The notes under the pieces: generated by a model
Told to the model about the DNA's origin: nothing
Seen by the model: the letters and a program-made list of their open reading frames with translations, nothing else
Database searches by the model: none
Translations under genes and position numbers: made by a program
Shown here: positions 15,510-23,677 of the stretch, in pieces
Position numbering within the stretch: position 1 is the first letter of the stretch
Layout of the letters: each line of letters opens with the position of its first letter
Assembly: GCA_005778405.1 (NCBI GenBank)
Contig: SXOA01000068.1
Coordinates: 1 to 38,639, forward strand
DNA length: 38,639 nt
Reading direction: 5' to 3'
Source: Planctomycetaceae bacterium
GTDB taxonomy: Bacteria; Planctomycetota; Planctomycetia; Pirellulales; Pirellulaceae

Positions 15510-17883
15510 ACCCCACTTTCTTACTCTTTGCCAAAGCCGCCAGCACTCGGTCGGGTGTGAGCGGCAGGACGGGGACGCGGACACCAAGGGCGTTGGCGAC
15601 GGCGTTGCTGATCGCGCCGCCGGGGCTGATTACGGGGGGCTCACCCAGGCCGATGACGCCGCGGGAACGTTCGCTTTCGGGCTCATACAGGTTGATAACG
15701 ATTTCGCCGATGTCTCCCAGCCGTGGCAGGCGGTAGTCCTTCATCTCGGCATTCAATACTGCGCCGCTGGCGGGGTCTTGAATCCGGGATTCAAACAGGG
15801 CGTACGCGATTCCCATAATGACCGAGCCATAAATTTGACTTTCGGCCTGCGTGGGGCTGACGACCAGACCCATGTCTTGCACGGCGACAAACTTCTTCAT
15901 CCTGACGATGCCCGTTTCGCGGTCGACCGCGACATGGGCCATCTGCACACCGCCGACAGTCCTGTTGCTCAGCGGACTGGGAGTTCCCGATTTGTAGTCC
16001 GCCATCACTTCGAGCGGCTTCATGCCGATGAGGGAGCAAGCTTCTTTCCACGAAACGCTCTTCCCTCCAGTGCCGACAATTTTCCCGCCGACTGCCTTGA
16101 GCGTGGCCGCTTCGACGCCGAGCTTAGCGGCCACAAGGTCGGCAATCTTCAGCAACGCGTCCACCCCCGCCCGCCGATGCGATTCACAGACACTGCCGAT
16201 GGTGGTGCTGCCGCCGGAAGGCCCGCTGGCGGGATATTTGGACGAGCCAATGTTGATTTTGATGGCTTCGATGGGGAGCCCGAAGGTTTCCCCCAAAACC
16301 ATCGCACACGAGGTGCGGGTGCCGGTGCCAAGATCCTGCGTCCCGCAGAAAGTTTCGACGCCGCCATCGGGATAAACTTTGAGCAGGATCGTCGAAGAAT
16401 TGGCGTTGCCTCCCCAGGTATGGATGGCCATGCCGAGACCTTCCACAACGGAGCCCTTGGCCGGGCCCTTGCCGTGGGGGTGCCACTTGGCCTTCCAGTC
16501 CATCAGTTTCGCGCCGACTTCCATTTCGCCGGCATAAACCGAGGGTTTGGCCCCGGCGACAAGCGGCTTTTCGTCGGTGCCAAGATTCTTCAGGAAAATG
16601 TCGTAGCTATCGGCCCCCATCTTAGCGGCCAGGTCGTCATACGCGGTCTGCGTCATCGCACAGGCTTGCGGATGATTGGGCGCACGCCAGGCCCGGTTGG
16701 GGGCGGCGTTGTTCTTGATATTGGTCGCCACGCGGCGGAAATTCTTGGGAGCAAAGACATAGGGAACCACGCCTTGGCTTACTCCGCTGGGGGTTGCGCC
16801 GCCGGAGCCCCAATGCTCGCTGTCCCAAACCGTGACCACGCCATCCTTGTCGGCACCGAGCTTGACCTTCAAATAGCCGCTGGGGCGATTACCGCCGAGC
16901 TTGAATTCCTGGTCCCGGTCGAGCATGAACTTAACCGGGCGGCCAGTAGCCTTGCTGATGCGGGCCGCGGAGATGGCCCAATAATCCGGGGCAAACTTGC
17001 TCCCAAAACCGCCGCCGATGTAGTCGCAGTGGACCGTCACATCGTCGGACGTGATTTGCAGGCCGGCGGCAAAACCCTCGTCGGTGCCCGAGACGTTTTG
17101 CGTGGAAAGATGGGCGACCAACTTGCCGTCGACCCATTCCACCGTGCTGCCGTGCGGTTCCAGGCAACAGTGGGTGATCGGGTCGACGCCGTAGTAGCCC
17201 TCGACCACGTGAGCCGCTTCCTTGAACAGGCGGGCCAACTCCTTAGCGGAGAATTCATCGACATCGTCGTCGTCACCGGCGATTTTTTCCGTTTGCGTTT
17301 TGTTGCCGCCGGGGAAAGTCCGGCCGGCTGCTTTCGCCGCTGCCAGATTGTCTTCCTGGACAAAGACCGGAAGCTTCTCGTATTCCACCTTGATGGCGGC
17401 GACCCCTTCGGCCGCGGCTGCCTCGCTCTCGGCCGCGACGACGGCCAGGATTTCCCCTTGCCACTCGATTTCCCAGTCCTTCTTGGGTGGTACTTCGTCG
17501 GGCTTTTTGGGATCAATCGGCGGATCGGCTGGCTTCAAAACTTCAATGAACACGACGCCCGGCAGCTTGGCAGCCGCGGTGGTGTCGATGGACTTGATTT
17601 TGCAATGCGCGTGCGGGCAGCCAAGCCCCTTGGCGATGAGCTGATTCTTGAGGTTGATGTCGTAAGTGTATTTTGCAGTGCCGGTGGATTTGGGGAGACC
17701 ATCCAGGCGGGCCACCCGTTTGCCCACGAGCGAAGATTTTTCCTTGGCGGGCCAGCCATATTTGGCCTTTTCTTCGGCTAACTTATTGGCATCCGCTTCG
17801 GCCTTGGCCTTTGCCGCGGCGGCTTTCGCTTCGTCTTGAGCCTTGGTATCGGCCTTCTTCTTCTCGGCTTGCTGGTTAACCAT
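15508..17883 (-). CDS. Molybdopterin-binding large subunit of a xanthine dehydrogenase-family enzyme (YagR/CoxL-like)
   Basis: 791 residues. It carries the molybdenum active site for hydroxylating an aldehyde or heterocycle; the substrate cannot be told. The first ~45 residues are a Lys/Ala/Glu-rich, probably coiled-coil extension. The enzyme body starts at VGKRVARLDGLPKSTGTAKYTYD. The GGGFGSK cofactor loop lies in the first half, RAPNHPQ and the QDLGTGTRT region follow, and GLGEPPVISPGG near the end contains the catalytic glutamate (Glu748). It overlaps the small-subunit gene by 8 nt. It has no signal peptide, as expected for a partner co-exported with the Tat-tagged small subunit. A dispersed repeat supplies its stop codon. 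Confidence 0.92.
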   Translation of the reverse strand: MVNQQAEKKKADTKAQDEAKAAAAKAKAEADANKLAEEKAKYGWPAKEKSSLVGKRVARLDGLPKSTGTAKYTYDINLKNQLIAKGLGCPHAHCKIKSIDTTAAAKLPGVVFIEVLKPADPPIDPKKPDEVPPKKDWEIEWQGEILAVVAAESEAAAAEGVAAIKVEYEKLPVFVQEDNLAAAKAAGRTFPGGNKTQTEKIAGDDDDVDEFSAKELARLFKEAAHVVEGYYGVDPITHCCLEPHGSTVEWVDGKLVAHLSTQNVSGTDEGFAAGLQITSDDVTVHCDYIGGGFGSKFAPDYWAISAARISKATGRPVKFMLDRDQEFKLGGNRPSGYLKVKLGADKDGVVTVWDSEHWGSGGATPSGVSQGVVPYVFAPKNFRRVATNIKNNAAPNRAWRAPNHPQACAMTQTAYDDLAAKMGADSYDIFLKNLGTDEKPLVAGAKPSVYAGEMEVGAKLMDWKAKWHPHGKGPAKGSVVEGLGMAIHTWGGNANSSTILLKVYPDGGVETFCGTQDLGTGTRTSCAMVLGETFGLPIEAIKINIGSSKYPASGPSGGSTTIGSVCESHRRAGVDALLKIADLVAAKLGVEAATLKAVGGKIVGTGGKSVSWKEACSLIGMKPLEVMADYKSGTPSPLSNRTVGGVQMAHVAVDRETGIVRMKKFVAVQDMGLVVSPTQAESQIYGSVIMGIAYALFESRIQDPASGAVLNAEMKDYRLPRLGDIGEIVINLYEPESERSRGVIGLGEPPVISPGGAISNAVANALGVRVPVLPLTPDRVLAALAKSKKVG

Positions 17884-18481
17884 TGGCCCCTCCCTTCACG
17901 ACCATCAAGGCCGCATGAATGACGTTGGCATAAGTCCCGCAGCGGCAGATGTTGCCGTTGAGCCCTTTCCGGACCTCTTCTTCCGTGGCCTTGGGATTTT
18001 TATTCAGGAAGGCCCGCGTCGCCACCACAAAGCCGGGCGTGCAGAACCCGCACTGTTGGGCGTCGCAAGCGACGAAGGCGGCTGGAACGGCATCCTTGGC
18101 CAGGCTCTCGACCGTCTCGATTTTTTTGCCGACGCAACGCACGGCAAGCTCCACGCTGGCCGAAACCGGCTTGCCGTCGATCATCACGGTACTCGCGCCG
18201 CTGCTGGCGTCGCCGCTGACCGGTTTGGCTCCGGTCAGGTCGAGCTGATAGCGGAGGACTTCGAGCAACGTCGTTCGCGGCTCGGCCTTGACCTTCACGT
18301 CCTTGCCGTTGACGCTGAGCGCGAGGGTCTGCTCGCCACTGAGAATGCGAGTTCCTTTGGCTTCCTGAGCAATCGCCTGCGTCTGGGAGACAATCGCCCC
18401 AGCCGCGGCCACCGCCCCGGAGCCGCGGAGAAAGTCACGGCGACTGAAGCCCGAGGGGGGCCTGTGATGCGTGCGGTCCAT
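17876..18481 (-). CDS. Tat-exported small [2Fe-2S] subunit of the molybdenum hydroxylase, first cluster lost
   Basis: 201 residues. The N-terminus carries a twin-arginine signal ([10 protein letters not shown], then AVAAAGAIV), so the complex is probably periplasmic. The plant-type ferredoxin domain is recognisable ([15 protein letters not shown] … TVMIDGKPV), but the four cluster-binding cysteines are replaced by Ser89, Ser94, Ser97 and Ser109. The second, helical [2Fe-2S] domain is intact: C144GFC147 and C179RC181. In xanthine oxidase relatives the intact cluster is the one nearest molybdenum and the lost one the one nearest FAD. The ribosome site AAGGA lies seven bases upstream, and a TATAAT box at 18569-18564 probably drives the operon. 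Confidence 0.92.
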   Translation of the reverse strand: MDRTHHRPPSGFSRRDFLRGSGAVAAAGAIVSQTQAIAQEAKGTRILSGEQTLALSVNGKDVKVKAEPRTTLLEVLRYQLDLTGAKPVSGDASSGASTVMIDGKPVSASVELAVRCVGKKIETVESLAKDAVPAAFVACDAQQCGFCTPGFVVATRAFLNKNPKATEEEVRKGLNGNICRCGTYANVIHAALMVVKGGANG

Positions 18482-18563
18482 GGTGAGTTCCTTAGTACGA
18501 GCTAATCGTCCGCCCAGGAGGCATGTGAAAAAACGCCGCGGGCGGTCGGTTCACAGGCTGGCG

Positions 18564-18591
18564 ATTATACGACCTCTGGAAATGGAAGCAA
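18564..18591 (-). promoter_or_regulatory. Likely sigma70-type promoter of the molybdenum hydroxylase operon
   Basis: On the minus strand TTGCTT (18591-18586) precedes a perfect TATAAT (18569-18564) with a 16-base spacer. The predicted leader before the small-subunit start is about 75 nt. Assigned by eye. Confidence 0.5.
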
Positions 18592-18743
18592 TCAAGGGGA
18601 ACGGAATTCTGGACTCCTGCCAGGTGAGGTCAATTTCCCTCGTTAACGTCACCCGTCGCTACCCTCCCGCGCTGAATCGGCTATTGATACGATGGTTGCT
18701 TCTCACCCAATTCAGAGTTTTCTCGCCTCTCGCCGAGTCCGCC

Positions 18744-19847
18744 ATGAAAGCCATTGCCGTCTATCCCGGCCAGAAAAACAGCGTGCATTTGGAAGACATT
18801 CCGCGGCCGACGCTCGGGCAAATCGCGGACGGCAAGGGGGTGCTAGTCAAGGTATTGAAAGTTGGCGTGGACGCCACGGATCGGGAAATTAACGAAGCGC
18901 TTTACGGGAATGCACCGAAGGGAGACAAGCATCTGGTGATGGGGCACGAATCGTTCGGCACAGTGGTCGAGGTCGGCCCGAACGTCCGCCGCGTCCGGCC
19001 TGGGGACTACGTTACGGCGACCGTTCGCCGGCCCGGCGGGTCAATCTACGACCTCATCGGCACCAACGACATGACCAGCGAGGAGACTTATTACGAGCGG
19101 GGCATCAACCTGCGGCATGGTTACTTGACGGAGTATTTTGTCGATGAGGAGGAATACATCGTCCGTGTGCCGCAGGGGCTCAAGCACCTGCATGTCCTGA
19201 TGGAGCCGATGAGCTGCGCGGCCAAAGCCGTGTATCAGGCTTACGAGGCTCAACGACGGATGAAGGTCTGGCGGCCCCAACGGGCGTTTGTGATGGGGGC
19301 GGGGCAAATTGGCCTTTTGGCGACACTCGTCCTCAAGCTCAAGGGACTAGATGTTTACACCTGTGCCCGCTCGAAGCCCGGCACCCTCAGCAGCCAGATC
19401 ATTCAGGGGCTGGAAGCGACCTATGTTAGTACGCAGGAGACTCCGCTGGAGAAGTTGGTGGAGAAAGTCGGCAAGGCGGACCTGATCATCGAGTCCAGCG
19501 GCAATAGCGAAGTCGCTTTCAATTCCATGCAGCACTTGGGGCATAACGGCGTGCTTGTCTGGGTGAGCATCACGGGTGGCAAGCGAGTGCATGAAGTTCC
19601 GTCCGACAAAATCAATATCGACTGGGTCCTCGGCAACAAACTCCTGCTCGGCTCGGTCAACGCCAATCGCGAGCACTTTGAAATGGGGATTCGGGATCTG
19701 GCCCTCGGCGAGATGATGTTCCCCGGCGTGCTGCAAAGGATTCTCACTAATCCGGTGAACGGACTGGATAATTATCAGGAGATGATGCGGCTGCTCGTTG
19801 AGGAGAAGTCGGCGCTAAAGGTGTATGTGAATGTGGCGGAGGAGTGA
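18744..19847 (+). CDS. Glucose 1-dehydrogenase-type zinc alcohol dehydrogenase (MDR)
   Basis: 367 residues. It resembles archaeal-type glucose 1-dehydrogenases, which oxidise D-glucose or other aldoses with NAD(P)+. Likely zinc ligands are Asp43 in VDATDREI, His68 and Glu69 in MGHESFG; the coenzyme motif is [11 protein letters not shown]. The C-terminal half has the glucose-dehydrogenase style [12 protein letters not shown] and [11 protein letters not shown] segments. The ATG at 18744 begins the family's usual MKAIAVYPG; the frame extends further upstream without family features. It is divergent from the molybdenum hydroxylase operon, and no clear ribosome site is visible. Substrate specificity is inferred. 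Confidence 0.85.
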   Translation: MKAIAVYPGQKNSVHLEDIPRPTLGQIADGKGVLVKVLKVGVDATDREINEALYGNAPKGDKHLVMGHESFGTVVEVGPNVRRVRPGDYVTATVRRPGGSIYDLIGTNDMTSEETYYERGINLRHGYLTEYFVDEEEYIVRVPQGLKHLHVLMEPMSCAAKAVYQAYEAQRRMKVWRPQRAFVMGAGQIGLLATLVLKLKGLDVYTCARSKPGTLSSQIIQGLEATYVSTQETPLEKLVEKVGKADLIIESSGNSEVAFNSMQHLGHNGVLVWVSITGGKRVHEVPSDKINIDWVLGNKLLLGSVNANREHFEMGIRDLALGEMMFPGVLQRILTNPVNGLDNYQEMMRLLVEEKSALKVYVNVAEE

Positions 19848-19873
19848 CTTTTCGGAGAGAACTCAAGAAGATC

Positions 19874-19953
19874 GAACAGAAGGAAACGGAGGAAACGAAG
19901 GAAAGACAAAGCAATCAATTGCCTTTCTTCGTTCCCTTCGTTTTCTTCTGTTC
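19874..19953. repeat. Large imperfect inverted repeat
   Basis: A purine-rich arm from 19874 (GAACAGAAGGAAACGGAGG…) pairs with a pyrimidine-rich arm ending at 19953 (…CGTTTTCTTCTGTTC), about 33 bp with several mismatches and a short loop around CAATCAATT. It lies between the dehydrogenase stop and the ribosome site of the hydrolase gene. It is composed of GAAGG/GAAAC-type units and looks like a dispersed element. Confidence 0.75.
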
Positions 19954-19974
19954 AAAACTCTGGAAGGCTACCAG

Positions 19975-21882
19975 ATGAGACGCATTCTTCTCTGTCTTGC
20001 AGTTCTATCGCTGGGTAGCGTAGCTTTCGGCCAGACAAAACCCTTGACGGAGAGCGAACGGAAATCGCTTACAGACGAACTATCCTTGCTGGAAAAGCAG
20101 GTCGGCACGTCCCCAATCGCTATCGATGCCGCCATTTTCGCTAAAGGGCTGGCCTGGGCGCTGAAATACGACAGGGAGTTCACTCTGGCCGATGTCGCAC
20201 TTTTGAAGAAAGCGATTGCGCGGGGGAATGAGCGAGTTAGGTCGCTCGCCGACGAGAGTTCCCCTCGGAGAATTCCCCGCGGCAAAGTCGCTTTGGGCTA
20301 TCACTCTCGCATCGATGGTTCCATTCAACCGTATGGGCTCATCGTTCCCAAAAACTACGACCCTGCCAGGCCAATGCGTCTGGACGTGGTGTTGCATGGC
20401 AGCACCAAACCGGTAGGGATGAGTGAGGCCCGGTTCATCGCCCGATTCGACGAAGGGGATGGCGAGAATCCAACTCAGCCGGAAGCGCCCTACATCGAGC
20501 TGCATCCGCTGGGGCGAGTCGAAAACTGCTATCGCTGGGCGGGTGAGACGGATGTTTTCGAAGCGATTGCCGATGTCTGCAATCGCTTCAACATCGACAA
20601 GGACCGGATTGTCCTCCGCGGTATGTCGATGGGTGCTTCCGGCACCTGGCACCTGGGCCTCAAGCATCCGGACTTCTTCGTGGCCCTCGGTCCCTACTGC
20701 GGCTATGTGGATACCCACAAGTTTTCCGAGACGCCGCTACCGAATTTTGTGAAAATCGGCACATTGCCAGAGCATCAGGAACTGGGCCTGCACATGCTCG
20801 ACAGCGTGGATTATGCGGCCAACGCGGGCGTGGTCCCGGCCATTGCTTGCATGGGGGAGAAGGACATTTTCTTCCAGGCCCATGTCATCATGGGAGAGGC
20901 GATGAAAAAGGAGGGGCTGACGATGGTCAATCTCATCTCCCCCGGCACGGGCCACGTGATCGATCCAATCACACATGCCGAACAGATGAAGCGGATCGGC
21001 GTTTATGCCGATAAGGGGCTGAACCATCAGCCGAGCGACATCCGGTTCGTCACCTGGACCCTCAAGTACAGCAAGTGTCATTGGCTGCAGGTGCTGGGAT
21101 TGGAAAGACACTACGCACGAGCGGAAATCTCAACTCGGCTGAAAAATGATGAGATCGAGGTCGATGAGCCGAAAAACATCGCCCGCTTCTCCGTTCTTCC
21201 TTTGCGTCCCAAAGTTCGGATAGGCAAGGTTGAGATCAAGTTGCCCGAAGGTGAAACGGCACGAGTCATTGCTCGAACCAACAAGGGCTGGGCACTCTCC
21301 TCCGAGCCGCTCGCCGGCAAACGTCCCGGCTTGCAAGGACCGATCGACGACGCGTTTACGGAGCCATTTCTTTGCGTTCGTGGTACCGGAAAGCCTTGGA
21401 ACAAGGGAGCCGACGATTACGCCAAGGCGAGCCTCAAGCGGTTTGCCGAGGAATGGCATCATTACTTCCGCGGCGAGCTACCCGTCAAGGACGACACCGC
21501 GCTGACTGAAGACGACATTCTCCATAAGAACCTGATCCTTTTCGGCGACCCCGGCAGCAATTCGTGGATTGCCAAGGTGCTCTCCAACCTGCAGCTGAAA
21601 TGGACGCCAGAAAAGGTGACGCTCGCCGGCCAGGAATACCCAGCGGCGGATCATGTCCCGGCTCTCATCGCCCCCAATCCGCTGCCAGGCGGCGAGCAGC
21701 GCTACATCGTCCTCAACAGCGGCCACACCTTCCGCGAAGCGGAACTCGCCAAGGTCAACTACCTGCTCTTTCCCCGCTGGGGAGATTGGGCCGTGTTGCA
21801 GATTGATCCCCAACGCGACGCCGCTGCTCCCGCCGAGGAAAAGGTTCTGCGGGCAGGTTACTTTGATGAAAACTTTCGTTAA
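19975..21882 (+). CDS. Secreted alpha/beta hydrolase (prolyl-oligopeptidase/esterase-like)
   Basis: 635 residues. The signal peptide is residues 1-20 (MRRILLCLAVLSLGSVAFGQ). The central domain is an alpha/beta hydrolase: VVLHGST, then the nucleophile elbow GMSMGASGTWHLGLKHP with Ser218, a candidate acid in MGEKDIFF and a candidate histidine in SPGTGHVID. A C-terminal ~250-residue beta-rich region follows (LPEGETARVIARTN … YIVLNSGHTF), typical of large planctomycete secreted hydrolases. The substrate is unknown; peptide or ester bonds are both possible. The ATG at 19975 has GGAAGG at about 19962-19967; upstream in-frame codons run through the inverted repeat and are rejected. Confidence 0.85.
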   Translation: MRRILLCLAVLSLGSVAFGQTKPLTESERKSLTDELSLLEKQVGTSPIAIDAAIFAKGLAWALKYDREFTLADVALLKKAIARGNERVRSLADESSPRRIPRGKVALGYHSRIDGSIQPYGLIVPKNYDPARPMRLDVVLHGSTKPVGMSEARFIARFDEGDGENPTQPEAPYIELHPLGRVENCYRWAGETDVFEAIADVCNRFNIDKDRIVLRGMSMGASGTWHLGLKHPDFFVALGPYCGYVDTHKFSETPLPNFVKIGTLPEHQELGLHMLDSVDYAANAGVVPAIACMGEKDIFFQAHVIMGEAMKKEGLTMVNLISPGTGHVIDPITHAEQMKRIGVYADKGLNHQPSDIRFVTWTLKYSKCHWLQVLGLERHYARAEISTRLKNDEIEVDEPKNIARFSVLPLRPKVRIGKVEIKLPEGETARVIARTNKGWALSSEPLAGKRPGLQGPIDDAFTEPFLCVRGTGKPWNKGADDYAKASLKRFAEEWHHYFRGELPVKDDTALTEDDILHKNLILFGDPGSNSWIAKVLSNLQLKWTPEKVTLAGQEYPAADHVPALIAPNPLPGGEQRYIVLNSGHTFREAELAKVNYLLFPRWGDWAVLQIDPQRDAAAPAEEKVLRAGYFDENFR

Positions 21883-21918
21883 TTCTCATAATCCACTTCC
21901 TTCCTAGCGAGCGCTTCC

Positions 21919-22233
21919 ATGACGAGCTCTGTCCGTTTACTTCTATGTCTGTTCCTGCTCATGGCCTTGGTCGTCGGTTGCGGCCCCAGCGGGCCGGTCA
22001 ATGACAAGGTCACGAAGGCCAATTTCGACAAAATTCAACTCGAAGCCAAACTCGCCGATGTCGAAGCTCTGCTCGGTCCCGGCCAGCCCTCCGAGCCTGG
22101 CCCCAGCGCGAAGCCCGAGGATAAAAACCTCTCCTGGAAGAAGTGGCAGCACTCGCCGAAAGGAGCCGAGATCATTATCGGCTTTGACAAGAGCAACACG
22201 GCAGCCGTAATCGACAAGGCGTTTCCACAATAG
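21919..22233 (+). CDS. Small lipoprotein, possibly BamE-like
   Basis: 104 residues. The signal peptide ends in the lipobox LVVGC, so Cys21 should be lipidated. The mature part has the pattern VTKANFDKIQLEAKLADVEALLG, reminiscent of the BamE/SmpA-like fold in which such a stretch introduces the first helix pair, followed by a WKKWQHSPKGAEIIIGF strand region. Family membership is by pattern only. It starts 36 nt after the hydrolase gene on the same strand and may be co-transcribed. Confidence 0.72.
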   Translation: MTSSVRLLLCLFLLMALVVGCGPSGPVNDKVTKANFDKIQLEAKLADVEALLGPGQPSEPGPSAKPEDKNLSWKKWQHSPKGAEIIIGFDKSNTAAVIDKAFPQ

Positions 22234-22296
22234 AACTTACGCGCGGCGTAAATTGGAACGGGCCTATTGCTTATACTTGTCTAAACAACTATTGTC

Positions 22297-22326
22297 TTGA
22301 CATCTATTTGCCGGCCGCGGTAGAAT
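22297..22326 (+). promoter_or_regulatory. Strong sigma70-type promoter of the halogenase-like gene
   Basis: TTGACA at 22297-22302 is a perfect -35 box and TAGAAT at 22321-22326 is one mismatch from the -10 consensus, with an 18-base spacer. The predicted leader to the ATG at 22366 is about 33 nt. This is the best promoter match I see in the window. Confidence 0.65.
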
Positions 22327-22365
22327 GCGGACAGACCAGTTTGCCTCTAAGACAAATAATCAGCC

Positions 22366-23619
22366 ATGCCTCAAAATCCCCGCGTCATCGTCATTGGCGG
22401 CGGACCCGGCGGGTCCACCGTGTCGACCCTCATCGCCCAGCAGGGATACAGCGTGCGGCTCTTCGAGCGGGAGCATTTTCCCCGCTTCCATATCGGCGAA
22501 TCGCTGATCCCCGAGACCTACTGGATTCTCGAGCGGCTGAACATGCTGCCGAAGATGAAAGGGAGCCACTATGTCAAAAAGTACAGCGTGCAGTTCGTCA
22601 GCCAGTCCGGCCGGCTCAGCGAACCGTTCTACTTCGTGGACCATAAGCCGCACGAGTGTTCGCAAACGTGGCAGGTGAGGCGGAGCGAGTTCGACCACCT
22701 GATGCTGCAAAACGCCCGCGAACATGGCGTCGATGTGCAGGAAGGGGTTCGCGTCCTCGAAGTCCTCTTCGACGGCAGCCGAGCGACCGGTGTCCGCATT
22801 CAGCGGGAAGATGGCAAGGAAGAGACGGTCCAGGCCGACGTCGTGGTCGACGCCAGCGGCCAAAGCTCGATGATTCAAAGCCGGCTCAACCTCCGCGAAT
22901 GGGACCCAGAACTCAAAAAGGCCGCTTGCTGGACGTACTGGGAAGGGGCCTACCGCGACACGGAGCGGGACGAAGGAGCGACCATCGTGCTGCAAGTGCA
23001 AGGGAAGCAAGGCTGGTTCTGGTACATCCCGCTGCATGACAACATCGTCAGCGTCGGCGTCGTTGCCGGGTACGAATATCTGTTCAAGAACCGCCCTGGC
23101 AAGGACTTCGAAAGCGTCTATTTCGAGGAAGTGGAGCGCTGCCCCGCGGTCAAACAACGGATCGCACTGGGCAAACGCTGCAGCCAGTTCTTCGCCGCCA
23201 AGGAATACTCCTATCGCGCCAAGCAAGCCGCCGGCGATGGCTGGGTGCTTGTTGGCGACGCTCTCGGCTTTCTCGATCCGCTCTACTCCTCAGGTGTGCT
23301 GCTCGCCCTCAAGTCGGGCCAGCTCGCGGCGGACGCCATTTGCGAAGGGCTCGCCAAGGGGGACACCAGCAGCCAGCAACTCCGCAACTGGGAAGAGTTG
23401 TTCTTTCGCGGCATGGACCGGATGCGGCGGCTGGTGATCGAATTCTACGAAGGGTTCAGCTTCGGGCGGTTCGTCAAGCATTATCCGCAGCATAAAGGAC
23501 TCCTCACCGACCTCTTGATCGGCGACTTGTTCGATGACCATGTGGACATCGTTTTCCCGCTCATCGATTCGCTGAAACAAACGCCGGCCGAAACCCCCCA
23601 AGCAGCAGCAGTGGAGTAA
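22366..23619 (+). CDS. Flavin-dependent halogenase-like FAD oxidoreductase
   Basis: 417 residues, soluble. The FAD-binding motif GGGPGG (11-16) opens the protein, followed by FHIGESLIPE (41-50) as in flavin-dependent halogenases and related monooxygenases. Lys71 or Lys72 in GSHYVKKYSVQF lies where halogenases carry the lysine that handles hypohalous acid. The sequence WFWYIP (217-222) is an exact WxWxIP, the halogenase signature. DALGFLDPLYSSG is the second FAD motif. Halogenation of a small molecule is therefore plausible; a FAD-dependent reductase or hydroxylase role is the alternative. No biosynthetic cluster surrounds it. It has its own strong promoter and a weak ribosome site. Confidence 0.82.
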   Translation: MPQNPRVIVIGGGPGGSTVSTLIAQQGYSVRLFEREHFPRFHIGESLIPETYWILERLNMLPKMKGSHYVKKYSVQFVSQSGRLSEPFYFVDHKPHECSQTWQVRRSEFDHLMLQNAREHGVDVQEGVRVLEVLFDGSRATGVRIQREDGKEETVQADVVVDASGQSSMIQSRLNLREWDPELKKAACWTYWEGAYRDTERDEGATIVLQVQGKQGWFWYIPLHDNIVSVGVVAGYEYLFKNRPGKDFESVYFEEVERCPAVKQRIALGKRCSQFFAAKEYSYRAKQAAGDGWVLVGDALGFLDPLYSSGVLLALKSGQLAADAICEGLAKGDTSSQQLRNWEELFFRGMDRMRRLVIEFYEGFSFGRFVKHYPQHKGLLTDLLIGDLFDDHVDIVFPLIDSLKQTPAETPQAAAVE

Positions 23620-23620
23620 A

Positions 23621-23674
23621 GTAGCCGGCACACTCCGCGTGCAGGCATGTCCGCTCACGGAGTGAGCGGACTAC
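23621..23674. repeat. Double-hairpin repeat, copy A
   Basis: A 54-nt element immediately after the halogenase-like stop and three bases before the antiporter ATG. It holds an imperfect GCACAC/GCGTGC stem and a perfect TCCGCTCAC/GTGAGCGGA stem with loop GGA. It is homologous to copy B at 25116-25170, from which it differs by paired changes in the stems. Confidence 0.85.
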
Positions 23675-23677
23675 GTT

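Noticed and set aside
14476..17781. Very long open frame on the plus strand across the molybdenum hydroxylase genes
   Set aside because: It lies antisense to clearly recognised subunits with conserved motifs; its product is low-complexity (Gly/Arg/His/Asp-rich) and matches nothing, as expected from GC-rich codon bias.
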